NCBI RefSeq assembly: GCF_030908465.1
Contig: NZ_CP133078.1
Span: 1,178,001-1,242,000 of the forward strand
Direction: 5' to 3'
Length of the DNA: 64,000 nt
Source: Anaerotignum sp. MB30-C6
GTDB lineage: Bacteria; Bacillota; Clostridia; Lachnospirales; Anaerotignaceae
Shown piece after piece: positions 26,717 to 35,948 of the stretch (position 1 is the first letter of the stretch; each line of letters begins with the position of its first letter). The translations under genes and the position numbers were made by a program. The notes under the pieces were generated by a model, which was not told the origin of the DNA, made no database searches, and saw nothing but the letters and a program-made list of their open reading frames with translations.

Positions 26717-28306
26717 ATGTTGATAGAAGATAAGCCCAAAGTCTATAAAGCGGCATTGTATATCCGTTTGTCCCGAGAAGATGGTGATAAATTAGAAAGC
26801 AATAGCGTTAAAAACCAAAGGGATTTAATCCATTTCTATTTAAAAGATAAAAAAGATATTATTGTTATTTGTGAAAAGGTGGATGACGGATATAGCGGTG
26901 TTACCTTTGATAGACCTGCTCTAAAAGAGCTATTGGAAGAAGTAAAGAGAGGGATCGTAAACTGCATTATCGTAAAGGATCTTTCTCGTTTTGGCAGAAA
27001 TTTTATTGAAGCAGGCAGATATATTGAGCAGATTTTCCCTTTTTTAGGGGTTCGCTTTATTGCCATTAACGATAACATTGATACTGCCAAAGGGAACGTT
27101 TATGAGAATGGTTTTCTTGTTCCCTTTAAAAACTTGATGAATGATTCCTACAGCAGAGATATTTCAATAAAATCAAGGACTCAGCTTGCCATAAGGCAAA
27201 AGCAAGGAGATTTTGTGGGGGCATTTCCTGTTTATGGCTACCTTCGTTCCAAAGAAGATAAACATAAGCTTGTAGTGGATGAGGTGGCTGGGGAGACAGT
27301 AAAAGAGATATTCTCTATGCGTATGGCAGGGTATCATAATCATTTTATTTCAGAGTACTTAAATCAGCTAGGTGTTCCATGCCCCCTGGCGTATAAAGAG
27401 CTTCTCAAGTCAAACTACACAACACCCTTCAAATTAAATCCTAGGGCAAAATGGTCGCCTATGGCAATAGATCGCATACTGAAAAACGAACTATATGCAG
27501 GTGTAATGATACAGGGAAAAGAGACCACATTGAACTATAAAATGAAAAAGCGGATAAAAAGGCCGAGGAAAGAATGGGTTCGTGTTGAAAATACCCATAA
27601 AGCCATTATTTCCAAAGAGGATTTTGAGGTGGTACAGCAGTTAATGATAAATGATACAAGAACGTCGCCCCTAAATGAAAAGGTGTATTTGCTTTCAGGG
27701 CTGTTAAAGTGTGGTGAATGTGGAAGCAATATGGTGCGTAAGACTGTAAAAGCCCGTGAGAAGGCCTATGTTTACTATATTTGTTCCAAGAATAAGGAGA
27801 ATAAAAAGGAATGTAGTTCTCATCGGATACGAGATTGTTTTGTGGAAGAGGCTATTCTAAGTTTACTGGAAAAGCAAATAAGTATTTTTTTTACACAGAA
27901 TAAGCATTTCACTGAGGTAAAACAAGAACAAAAGTGGCAAGGGAAAAAGGAAAGGCTAGAAAGACAGTGTATAGTTCATAAAGGAGAAGAGCTGGAAAAA
28001 TATCAAAGACTAAAAAATTCCTTATACGAGGACTATAGGGAAGGCGTGTTGACAAGGGAGGAGTATCGTAATATGAAAGCATATTACGAAAAGATATGTG
28101 GAGATATAGAAGAAAATATCAATACCTCAGAGATTAAAATGACAAAACGCCATGAAGATAGGTTTCTACCAGAATATCCAATGGAGTCAAAGTTAGATAG
28201 GACGGCCTTAGTTTTGTTGGTTGAAAAGATAATAGTTTACGATAATAGCAAAATTAGAGTTGTATTGAAATATAGAAATGATTTTAAGAATGTCCAGAAG
28301 CACTAA
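26717..28306 (+). CDS. Large serine recombinase 1 of the element
   Basis: 529 residues from the ATG at 26717 (GGGAGG site). N-terminal resolvase domain with the nucleophile Ser19 in ALYIRLSRED, then VKDLSRFGRNFIEAG. A recombinase domain follows, then a zinc ribbon (CGECGSNMVRK with the partner Cys residues in YYICSKN and KKECSS), then a coiled coil of about 100 residues. It is the standard layout of large serine integrases. It is the first of three in tandem and lies 51 nt before the second. It could catalyse excision of the element from sigK, alone or with the others. Confidence 0.93.
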   Translation: MLIEDKPKVYKAALYIRLSREDGDKLESNSVKNQRDLIHFYLKDKKDIIVICEKVDDGYSGVTFDRPALKELLEEVKRGIVNCIIVKDLSRFGRNFIEAGRYIEQIFPFLGVRFIAINDNIDTAKGNVYENGFLVPFKNLMNDSYSRDISIKSRTQLAIRQKQGDFVGAFPVYGYLRSKEDKHKLVVDEVAGETVKEIFSMRMAGYHNHFISEYLNQLGVPCPLAYKELLKSNYTTPFKLNPRAKWSPMAIDRILKNELYAGVMIQGKETTLNYKMKKRIKRPRKEWVRVENTHKAIISKEDFEVVQQLMINDTRTSPLNEKVYLLSGLLKCGECGSNMVRKTVKAREKAYVYYICSKNKENKKECSSHRIRDCFVEEAILSLLEKQISIFFTQNKHFTEVKQEQKWQGKKERLERQCIVHKGEELEKYQRLKNSLYEDYREGVLTREEYRNMKAYYEKICGDIEENINTSEIKMTKRHEDRFLPEYPMESKLDRTALVLLVEKIIVYDNSKIRVVLKYRNDFKNVQKH

Positions 28307-28357
28307 GCACTCATAAATTTTTAGAATCCATTTTCCTTCTTTAAGGAGGCATGGCAA

Positions 28358-29980
28358 ATGGCAAGAAAAAGCAGGAAAAATACGCAGTTAGGAATGAAAG
28401 AAGAAAAGGAAATGGTGAAGTATAATGCAGCTATATATGCAAGACTCTCCGTTGAAGATAGAGGGCAAGAGGCAGCTTCTGTGGAGAATCAAATTCTGAT
28501 TGCCTATAATTTTTTAGAGAATCACAAGGATTTGAATTTTGTAGATACTTATATTGATACTGGGCAAACGGGTACAAACTTTAATCGTCCAGCCTTTTCT
28601 CGGTTAATGGAGGACATAGAAAAGGGAAAAATAACATGTATCATCGTCAAAGATTTATCTCGTTTTGGAAGAAATTATCTTGAAACAGGGAATTATCTGG
28701 ATTATATATTTCCTTATATGGGTGTAAGGTTTATCTCTGTAAATGACAATTTTGATAGCAAATCCATCAACAATACTGATGCCTTAATGGTTTCTCTTAA
28801 GTCTATTTTACATGATCATTATGCCAAGGATATTTCAAAAAAAGTCAGCACTGCCATTGATATTAAGAAAAAAGCAGGCAAGTATATGAATAGAATGCCC
28901 CCCTATGGCTATGTTCTTAGCCAAGGTGATAAATATAAACTAGAGGTACATCAAGAACAAAAGGAAGTTATAAGATGTATTTATCGTTGGCGATTGGAGG
29001 GAGTGGGGCCTAGTGCCATTGCCAGAAAACTAAACGACATGGAGGTGCCGACACTGCTTAAATACCGTTTTTTAGAAGGGTATTCTGATGGAAAGGAGGA
29101 TGCCCTTTGGCACGGTTCCACGGTATTAAATATATTAAAAAATCCATGTTACTTGGGGTGCCTAGTGGAACGTAAAACCCAAAAAGCCTTGTATAAAGGT
29201 GGGCTTACAGAGACTCTTCCCCAATGGACAATAATTAGAAATACTCACGAGGCCATTATTTCGGAAGAAAGTTTTGAGGAGGTACAAAAACTGTTCGCAC
29301 AAGCAGGTTTAAATAATGAGAGCGGAGCAAAACCTCTTAATAGAGAAAGAAAGGAAAATGTTTTTCGTGGCTTGCTGATTTGCGGTGAATGTGGCAGTGT
29401 TTTACAGAGAGATAGGGGATATTATCGAAAGGATGGCACATGGATACAACACTATAATTGCCCCAAAAAATATAAGAAAAAGGGAGTTTGTGGACTGAAA
29501 TCTATTCGTGAGGACGTTCTTCAACAGGTTGTTTTTGCCCTTTGCAAAAGTCAGCTTTCATTGTTCTTGGATATGAATGAGGCTATGGAGGATGGTTCTT
29601 TTCTTGTAAAACAAGATAAAAACGGAAATGTAAAAGAAATTGAGGTGTTAGAAATGGAAGGGGGTAACGAGAAAAAGCAGAGGGATTATAAGAGCTTTCA
29701 AAATAATTTCTTTTCTGAGTCTAACAAAAGACTGCTTAACGAACCCTATGCAAGCTTGGCAGTGGAAGATATTAAGGCAAAAAATGCTCAGGTGTTTAGA
29801 GCAGAATGGATTCACAAATTACTTCAATTTAAAAACAGTGAAAAACTAACGAATGAAATGTGTCGTTTATTTATAGAAAAGATAATTATTAAAAATAATT
29901 GCTTTTCCGTTCACTTCGCCTATCAATCAGAGTATGAAGCAATAAAAGCACTTGAGAAAAAAGCGTTGAGGGGTGGATAA
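28358..29980 (+). CDS. Large serine recombinase 2 of the element
   Basis: 540 residues, AAGGAGG site 8 nt upstream. Catalytic Ser31 in AIYARLSVED, VKDLSRFGRNYLETG, a recombinase domain with PPYGYVLSQ, and a zinc ribbon CGECGSVLQRD. Its C-terminal region is clearly different from recombinase 1. The gene overlaps no neighbour but ends 2 nt before recombinase 3, so the two are translationally coupled. Confidence 0.93.
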   Translation: MARKSRKNTQLGMKEEKEMVKYNAAIYARLSVEDRGQEAASVENQILIAYNFLENHKDLNFVDTYIDTGQTGTNFNRPAFSRLMEDIEKGKITCIIVKDLSRFGRNYLETGNYLDYIFPYMGVRFISVNDNFDSKSINNTDALMVSLKSILHDHYAKDISKKVSTAIDIKKKAGKYMNRMPPYGYVLSQGDKYKLEVHQEQKEVIRCIYRWRLEGVGPSAIARKLNDMEVPTLLKYRFLEGYSDGKEDALWHGSTVLNILKNPCYLGCLVERKTQKALYKGGLTETLPQWTIIRNTHEAIISEESFEEVQKLFAQAGLNNESGAKPLNRERKENVFRGLLICGECGSVLQRDRGYYRKDGTWIQHYNCPKKYKKKGVCGLKSIREDVLQQVVFALCKSQLSLFLDMNEAMEDGSFLVKQDKNGNVKEIEVLEMEGGNEKKQRDYKSFQNNFFSESNKRLLNEPYASLAVEDIKAKNAQVFRAEWIHKLLQFKNSEKLTNEMCRLFIEKIIIKNNCFSVHFAYQSEYEAIKALEKKALRGG

Positions 29981-29982
29981 GT

Positions 29983-31515
29983 ATGGCCGAAAAAATCGGT
30001 GTTTATCTGCGTCTGTCCGATGAGGATGGGAACTCCTTGGAAAGCAACAGTATTAAGGTTCAAAGAGAACTGATTTATGATTATATTATAAAAGATAATG
30101 AGCTTTCATCATACGAAATTTTGGAATTTTGCGATGATGGCTATAGTGGAACCAACTTTAACCGCCCAGGGATAAAGGAGCTGTTATTAAAAGGGAAAAA
30201 CGGAGAAGTTGTATGCATCATCGTAAAAGATTTTTCCCGCTTTGGGCGTAATTATATTGAAGTTGGAAGGTACTTAGAACAAATTTTTCCTGCCTGGGGG
30301 CTACGCTTTATTGCAATCAACGATGGTTTTGATAGTAAAAAGGCCGCTTTTTACGAAGATTTTATGACTACTGCTTTTAAAAATTTAGTATGCGACCTTT
30401 ATAGCAAAGACTTGTCTCAAAAAATCACCAGTGTGAAGAGGTCAAAAGCGGAACAGGGGCAGTTTATAACAGCCTTTGCCCCTTATGGTTATCAGAAGAC
30501 AAAAGAAAGAAAGCTTGTAGTAGATAAAGAGGTGGCGCCTGTTGTGGAAAGAATTTTTACCATGGCGTTAGAGGGTGTCCCGAAAGTAGAAATAGCCCGT
30601 ACCCTTAACAGAGAAAAAGAACCTAGTCCATATATGCTACGAAAAATGCGAAAGGACAGCTTTTCATGTAATTCGGCGGGTGAAAAGCACCTTTGGCGAC
30701 CCTCGGTCATTTCAAAGATTTTAAAAGATCAAAGATATGTTGGGGATGGGATATTCGGAAAAGTAGAACCTTTAAAAGTTGGCAGTAAACAAAGCAAAAT
30801 AGTGACGAAAACGGACTGGGTTATTATTCCCAATACCCATGAAGGAATTATAAAGAGAGAAGTATTTGAAAAGGTAAACGCAGATTTGAAAAGGTACAAA
30901 CAAAGGAATAAAGAAGAAAATCCTCTGTCCAAAAAAGTAAGATGTGGGGCTTGCAATCATATCATTTCCCGTAAGAAATCCAAAGAAATTGCCACATATC
31001 GGTGTGCCTCCTTAGAAGTTTCCAAGGAATTTGGTTGTTATGGGAAGAGAATTAAGGAACTACAGATTGAGGAGGCAGTTTTGTTTTACTTGAAGGGGAT
31101 ATTACAATCCATCTATCTTGATTATTTGAAGGATTTTTATGTTGAAGAGTTAAATAGAAATATAGAAAAAACTAAAATCTTAATCAAAGAAAAAGAGAAG
31201 GAACTAAGGAGAAGAAATTTAACAACAGTGAAGTTATATGAAGCGTTTAAAGATAATAAGGTGGATAAAAGTGATTATCTAAAGAAGAAAGCAGAATATA
31301 AAAATCAATATAACCTAATACAAAACGAACTTTTGCTGGAGCAAGAGATGTTTGATATTCTCTATTCTGAACTAGAATCAGAATCTGATGTTCAGTCCAG
31401 CCTGTTTCAAAGTTTAACAATAGAAATGGTGGAAACCTTTGTGGATATCATTATCATTAAACCCAGTGGGGAATTGAAAATTTGTTGGAACTTTCAAGAC
31501 TTATTTTATCAATAA
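29983..31515 (+). CDS. Large serine recombinase 3 of the element
   Basis: 510 residues. Catalytic Ser12 in VYLRLSDED, VKDFSRFGRNYIEVG, APYGYQKT, a zinc ribbon with CGACNHIISRKK, then a long coiled coil (about residues 390-450). The stop lies 63 nt from the right core site, the usual place of the integrase in such elements. All three recombinases keep the catalytic serine and the arginines of the active site, so none looks dead. Confidence 0.93.
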   Translation: MAEKIGVYLRLSDEDGNSLESNSIKVQRELIYDYIIKDNELSSYEILEFCDDGYSGTNFNRPGIKELLLKGKNGEVVCIIVKDFSRFGRNYIEVGRYLEQIFPAWGLRFIAINDGFDSKKAAFYEDFMTTAFKNLVCDLYSKDLSQKITSVKRSKAEQGQFITAFAPYGYQKTKERKLVVDKEVAPVVERIFTMALEGVPKVEIARTLNREKEPSPYMLRKMRKDSFSCNSAGEKHLWRPSVISKILKDQRYVGDGIFGKVEPLKVGSKQSKIVTKTDWVIIPNTHEGIIKREVFEKVNADLKRYKQRNKEENPLSKKVRCGACNHIISRKKSKEIATYRCASLEVSKEFGCYGKRIKELQIEEAVLFYLKGILQSIYLDYLKDFYVEELNRNIEKTKILIKEKEKELRRRNLTTVKLYEAFKDNKVDKSDYLKKKAEYKNQYNLIQNELLLEQEMFDILYSELESESDVQSSLFQSLTIEMVETFVDIIIIKPSGELKICWNFQDLFYQ

Positions 31516-32205
31516 AAGCAGGGTGCTTTCTATGCATCCCTGCTTTTTGTAATTGTTTAGCCCTATAATAACAGGTGAGTAAGAACGGGATATACCTAAT
31601 CGTTCTGCAATTTCCTGTTGCGTTAGAATATCATGATTTCCTAATCCATATCGCAGGATAATGACTGTTCTTTCCCTAGGAGAAAGTATGGATTGTATGG
31701 CGGCAAACATTTTTTCTGATTTGATAGAAAAATCAATGGCTTCCACAAAGTCAGGATTGTCGCTATTGATGATATCCAACATAACGATTTCATTTCCATC
31801 TCGATCAGTACCAATAGGTTCATGCAATGAAATATCGTTCTGATACTTCTTACCACTTCTAAGCCACATAAGCAGTTCATTTTGCACACATTTCGCTGCG
31901 TATGAAACTAATCTCACATTTTTCTCTATGTTATAAGAATCAACTGCTTTGATTAGCCCGATAATCCCGATGGAGATTAGTTCTTCCGGCTCTCTTGCTG
32001 TACTTGAGTACTTTTTAGCAATGTGGGCCACTAGCCGAAGGTTATGAAGAATCAATTTATCTTTTGCTTCCTTTTTTTCCACCTCGTTCCCTGTATGATA
32101 CAAGTTTAAGTAATAGGCCTCCTCTTCTTTTGAAAGTGGTTTTGGGAAAGCTCCAGCAGACGAAAAGGCAAATAAAAACGGCAAAGCGACAAAAAAAGCT
32201 AGCAT
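31501..32205 (-). CDS. sigK: RNA polymerase sigma-K factor, 5' part of split gene (codons 1-209 plus 25 element-encoded codons)
   Basis: Start ATG at 32205 with GGGGGTGAG upstream. The first 20 or so residues are hydrophobic (MLAFFVALPFLFAF), as in the pro-sequence of pro-SigK that is cleaved by an intramembrane protease. Region 2 (NLRLVAHIAKKY, DLISIG-like EELISIGIIGLIKAVDSY) and region 4 (QQEIAERLGISRSY) follow. At codon 209 (TAC, 31579-31581) the frame leaves sigK and runs 25 codons into the element. The truncated protein lacks the second half of the -35 recognition helix and should not recognise promoters. Joined to 9562-9618 it gives a 227-residue SigK. Confidence 0.94.
   Translation of the reverse strand: MLAFFVALPFLFAFSSAGAFPKPLSKEEEAYYLNLYHTGNEVEKKEAKDKLILHNLRLVAHIAKKYSSTAREPEELISIGIIGLIKAVDSYNIEKNVRLVSYAAKCVQNELLMWLRSGKKYQNDISLHEPIGTDRDGNEIVMLDIINSDNPDFVEAIDFSIKSEKMFAAIQSILSPRERTVIILRYGLGNHDILTQQEIAERLGISRSYSPVIIGLNNYKKQGCIESTLLLLIK
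31515..31547 (+). terminator. Terminator of the recombinase operon
   Basis: AAAGCAGGG-TGC pairs with GCA-T-CCCTGCTTT (one bulged T), followed by TTTTTG. It also lies inside the read-through end of the truncated sigK frame. Confidence 0.8.
31566..31596 (-). other. Right attachment site of the sigK intervening element
   Basis: On the minus strand the order is ATATCCCGTTCT, core TAC, TCACCTGTTATT. The left half is sigK codons (ISRSY) and the right half belongs to the element. The element halves of the two sites joined at TAC give arms TAACAGG and CCTGTTA around GAGTACTC, with one mismatched pair. Confidence 0.82.
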
Positions 32206-32255
32206 ATACTCACCCCCAAATTTTCAACAACCTAGTGAAACCATGTTATAAACTT

Positions 32256-32263
32256 ATTGTATG
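32256..32263 (-). promoter_or_regulatory. Candidate sigma-E -10 element of sigK
   Basis: On the minus strand CATACAAT, the sigma-E -10 consensus, about 50 nt upstream of the sigK start. I see no good -35 (ATATT-like) at the right distance, so this is tentative. Confidence 0.35.
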
Positions 32264-32410
32264 TGACGAATTCGCCTTCCGTGCGTGTCTGAAAAAAAGT
32301 TTTTCTGTCCTTTTTTTCGGGGACATGTCGTGACAAGGGAGATTTTGATGATGGATTTTGCAAACATGAGTCAAAAAATCATGTATAGTTATCTAGGAAG
32401 GAGGAATTTC

Positions 32411-32761
32411 ATGGAACTAAATTTTTCGAAACGAAATAGAACACTGATAATCAAAATTGACGGAGAAATCGACCATCATACTTGTGAGATACTGCGTGGG
32501 GAAGCGGATTGTGCCTTGGAAAAAATGGGCGGGAAAAATATTATTTTCCGTATGGGAGGCGTTTCTTTTATGGACAGCTCTGGTATTGGCGCAGTGATTG
32601 GAAGATATAAAATTACCCAAAGGCTGGGAGGAAGAATTGCCGTAGCAGAAGCAAATGATAGAGTGCAGCAAATTTTTCGACTATCGGCAATGCAATCCCT
32701 AATTCCATCATTCCCTAATGTAGATTCGGCTTTGGAATATGTGGAAGGAGGAAAGGAATAA
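32411..32761 (+). CDS. spoIIAA: Anti-sigma F factor antagonist SpoIIAA
   Basis: 116 residues from the ATG at 32411 with AGGAAGGAGG upstream. The frame is open from 32285 without a ribosome site. STAS domain with the phosphoacceptor serine in FMDSSGIGAVIGR (Ser56/57). When dephosphorylated by SpoIIE it frees sigma-F from SpoIIAB in the forespore. The stop overlaps the spoIIAB start by one base. The operon spoIIAA-AB-sigF is complete and diverges from sigK. Confidence 0.96.
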   Translation: MELNFSKRNRTLIIKIDGEIDHHTCEILRGEADCALEKMGGKNIIFRMGGVSFMDSSGIGAVIGRYKITQRLGGRIAVAEANDRVQQIFRLSAMQSLIPSFPNVDSALEYVEGGKE

Positions 32762-33189
32762 TGGAATATCAAAATGAGTTTCGTGTGTTTTTTGCCGCAA
32801 AATCTCAAAATGAAGCCTTGGCAAGGATAATGACTGCGGCGTTTTTGTCACAATATGACCCTACGCTATCGGAAATAACAGATATCAAAACAGCGGTTTC
32901 TGAGGCTGTAACCAACGCCATCATTCATGGGTATGAGGAAAAATCTGGAGATGTTGAATTATTTTGTGGATATAATGATGGGAAGATTTACATAGAAGTT
33001 GCCGATCGAGGAATGGGTATTACAGATGTGGGCCAAGCCAGGGAGCCTTTATACACCTCAAAACCAGAGTTGGAGCGTTCGGGCATGGGCTTTACCATAA
33101 TGGAAACTTTTATGGAAGAGGTTCGAGTAGAAAGCAAACAAGGTGAGGGAACCAGAATTTATATGGAGAAAACATTGACTACGGAATGA
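32761..33189 (+). CDS. spoIIAB: Anti-sigma F factor / kinase SpoIIAB
   Basis: 142 residues. GHKL kinase fold: VSEAVTNAIIHGYE (N box), VADRGMGITD (G1) and ERSGMGFTIMETFMEEV (G2). It holds sigma-F inactive and phosphorylates SpoIIAA. The start overlaps the spoIIAA stop (TAATG), and sigF follows after 9 nt. Confidence 0.97.
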   Translation: MEYQNEFRVFFAAKSQNEALARIMTAAFLSQYDPTLSEITDIKTAVSEAVTNAIIHGYEEKSGDVELFCGYNDGKIYIEVADRGMGITDVGQAREPLYTSKPELERSGMGFTIMETFMEEVRVESKQGEGTRIYMEKTLTTE

Positions 33190-33198
33190 GGGGATACC

Positions 33199-33912
33199 AT
33201 GGATAGGACACAGGAACTCATTCGGCAGGCAAAACAAGGAGATCAGCAGGCAAAGGAGATATTGTTACAAGAAAACTCGGGCTTGGTCTGGAGCGTTGTG
33301 AGGCGGTTTCAAGGCAGGGGCGTAGAAATGGAGGATCTTTATCAAATTGGTGCCATTGGATTATTAAAATGTATCGAAAAATTTGATTTTTCCTTTGAAG
33401 TTAAATTCTCAACCTATGCTGTTCCCATGATCATTGGCGAAATTCGAAGATTTCTTCGGGACGACGGAACCATAAAGGTTAGCCGAAGCCTAAAGGAGCT
33501 TGCTGCAAAGGCAAAAAAAATGCAGGAAAAGCTTCAGCAAGAAGCCAATCGAGAGGTGACCTTACTTGAGTTGGCGGCAGCATTGGAAGTAGAGGTGGAA
33601 CAGCTCATTCCGGCTTTGGAATCGAAGCGAGAGGTGGAAAGCCTAAATGCCCCAATTTCACAACAAGAAGATTTACAAGTACAGGACAAGCTGGCGGCAA
33701 AAGAAGACGGAGAGCAGGTAATCAATCGACTTTGTTTGATGGAGGCGTTAGACAGCCTTGAGGTGAAAGAGCGTCAAATCATCGTTCTTCGCTACTTTGA
33801 GGATCGAACGCAGACGGAAGTTGCAAAAAGAATGGGTATCTCTCAAGTACAAGTTTCACGCATTGAGAAAAAAGTTTTGGAGCGAATGCGAAAACGTCTT
33901 TCCAGTGAGTGA
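33199..33912 (+). CDS. sigF: RNA polymerase sigma-F factor
   Basis: 237 residues. Regions 2 (MEDLYQIGAIGLLKCIEKFD; FSTYAVPMIIGEIRRFLRDDGTIKVSRSLK), 3 and 4 (TQTEVAKRMGISQVQVSRIEKK) are all present. It is the first forespore-specific sigma factor. It is the last gene of the spoIIA operon, followed by a strong hairpin at 34091. A short out-of-frame ORF over its 3' end was not kept. Confidence 0.96.
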   Translation: MDRTQELIRQAKQGDQQAKEILLQENSGLVWSVVRRFQGRGVEMEDLYQIGAIGLLKCIEKFDFSFEVKFSTYAVPMIIGEIRRFLRDDGTIKVSRSLKELAAKAKKMQEKLQQEANREVTLLELAAALEVEVEQLIPALESKREVESLNAPISQQEDLQVQDKLAAKEDGEQVINRLCLMEALDSLEVKERQIIVLRYFEDRTQTEVAKRMGISQVQVSRIEKKVLERMRKRLSSE

Positions 33913-34090
33913 TACAAAAAGTGTTAGCAAGTTGGATTGTAAAAAAGACGAACAAAACAATAAGCCAGAGAAATTAAGGAATTATCAGAATGAAGTGCTT
34001 ATGAAACTTTCGCTGTATCAAAAAAATGCTTATAAGTATTTATGCATCATGCACGAAAGTCGAGTAATACTCAATTAGTCCATTTATATT

Positions 34091-34144
34091 AAAATTGGCT
34101 CACGATAAGCATATTATAGTATGTTATCACGGGCCAATTTTTTA
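34091..34144. terminator. Bidirectional terminator between sigF and the zinc-ribbon gene
   Basis: AAAATTGGC pairs with GGCCAATTTT, with further inner pairing (GATAA/TTATC), and the T run continues on the plus side. The opposite strand also ends in an A/T tail, suiting both convergent genes. Confidence 0.85.
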
Positions 34145-34145
34145 G

Positions 34146-34514
34146 TTATATTTTTCTACCACATTTGGGACAATAAGTGTATTCTGGTGTTAGTAAATAT
34201 CCGCAGTCTGGACAATTTGAATAGGTATGATTGGCCATGCCCACAATTTCCAAATCTTCTTCCTGTAAGGAAAGGGACTCTCCATGCTCAATGGCTTTGC
34301 CTATTTCATCAGGGATAGAGAAGGTGGTTTGACAGCAATTGGAAACTGCGTAGTATTTCTTTCCCCATTTGAATAATGGTATAAAGAAAAAGCTAAAATA
34401 AGTATAAACCATGTATACCGACACACTACTGTAACGTCCGCATTTTTTACAAACTAATGTTTGCAAAAAACCTAAATCCTTGTGTCCTTGGGCAATACCC
34501 CCGATAAAAATCAT
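34146..34514 (-). CDS. Zinc-ribbon protein of unknown function
   Basis: 122 residues. Two metal-type Cys pairs are visible: CKKCG near residue 22 paired with a later Cys, and the C-terminal CPDCGYLLTPEYTYCPKCGRK (a double zinc knuckle near residues 100-120). A hydrophobic patch (YTYFSFFFIPLF) near residue 40 is typical of small membrane-attached zinc-ribbon proteins of Firmicutes. It is a single gene facing sigF, with no assigned function. Confidence 0.7.
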   Translation of the reverse strand: MIFIGGIAQGHKDLGFLQTLVCKKCGRYSSVSVYMVYTYFSFFFIPLFKWGKKYYAVSNCCQTTFSIPDEIGKAIEHGESLSLQEEDLEIVGMANHTYSNCPDCGYLLTPEYTYCPKCGRKI

Positions 34515-34624
34515 AAAAAGAGCACATCCTTTTAAAAATTTAATGAATTTGTTTTACTTATCATGGCTAACATGATAAAATATTTTCATGAATTTTGCAA
34601 GTTTTTCCGAAAGGAGGGAGTAAC

Positions 34625-34726
34625 GTGAAAATTTCTCGCTTGGTAGTTAGCGCAGTTTCTTTAGCTGTTTCTGCCGCTATGTTGACTTTATCAATTATTG
34701 ATATGTTCCGTATTGACGAATACTAA
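34625..34726 (+). CDS. Small hydrophobic protein (33 aa)
   Basis: A GTG start at 34625 is preceded by a very strong ribosome site (AAAGGAGGGAG, 5 nt). The 33 codons encode KISR, one membrane helix of about 22 residues (LVVSAVSLAVSAAMLTLSII) and an acidic tail DMFRIDEY. Such codon and hydropathy structure is unlikely by chance. It lies between the zinc-ribbon gene and gap. It has no known family. It could be a membrane peptide regulator or a leader peptide. Confidence 0.55.
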   Translation: MKISRLVVSAVSLAVSAAMLTLSIIDMFRIDEY

Positions 34727-34836
34727 GAATGGTTTCATAGTCAATTGGGAAGAATGGAATTAGGGTTAATATTTTTACAATTAAAATGAATTTTCGCCAC
34801 GATTTACCAATTATTCTTTTTTTAAAGGAAAAATTG

Positions 34837-34845
34837 TGGTATACT
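34837..34845 (+). promoter_or_regulatory. Extended -10 promoter of gap
   Basis: TGG-TATACT, with only a T-rich -35 region. The leader to the gap start is about 57 nt, with AGGAGG before the ATG. Confidence 0.6.
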
Positions 34846-34896
34846 AATTATAGATAATTGTTTTGCCGAAAATTAACGGTTATCTATTAAACATGA

Positions 34897-35916
<1,020 letters not shown>

Positions 35917-35948
35917 GCCATTTCTCGTAAAACTTAAAAGGAATTTAA

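Larger units (their letters stand above)
9619..31581. mobile_element. sigK intervening (skin-like) element, about 21.96 kb, carrying a pyrimidine catabolic pathway
   Basis: The element lies between the two halves of sigK, with a TAC core at each boundary (9619-9621 and 31579-31581). Removing one core plus the interior restores an intact sigK frame. The contents are a short empty left flank, the acd-etfBA-lyase-CoA-transferase operon, a MerR regulator, the dihydropyrimidinase-permease-amidohydrolase-preTA operon, a small element-type ORF and three large serine recombinases ending 63 nt from the right core. There are no capsid, tail, conjugation or replication genes. Bacillus subtilis and Clostridioides difficile also carry skin elements in sigK. 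The metabolic cargo here is unlike the prophage-like content I know of for those. Confidence 0.92.

Noticed and set aside
9619-31581. Prophage or conjugative transposon
   Set aside because: No terminase, capsid, tail, lysis, relaxase, coupling-protein or replication gene was seen. Only recombinases and metabolic genes are present.
31501-32205. A complete but short sigma factor with a novel C-terminus
   Set aside because: The frame stops matching SigK exactly at the TAC shared with 9619-9621, where the true C-terminus continues. The 25-residue tail is element sequence.
32340-32375. Sigma-H promoter of the spoIIA operon
   Set aside because: A GATGGATTT -10-like box exists, but the -35 match (AAGGGAGAT) and spacing are too poor to list, although such a promoter is expected.
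33797-34078. 93-residue ORF overlapping the sigF 3' end
   Set aside because: Out of frame with sigF, no ribosome site, and composition of a shadow frame.
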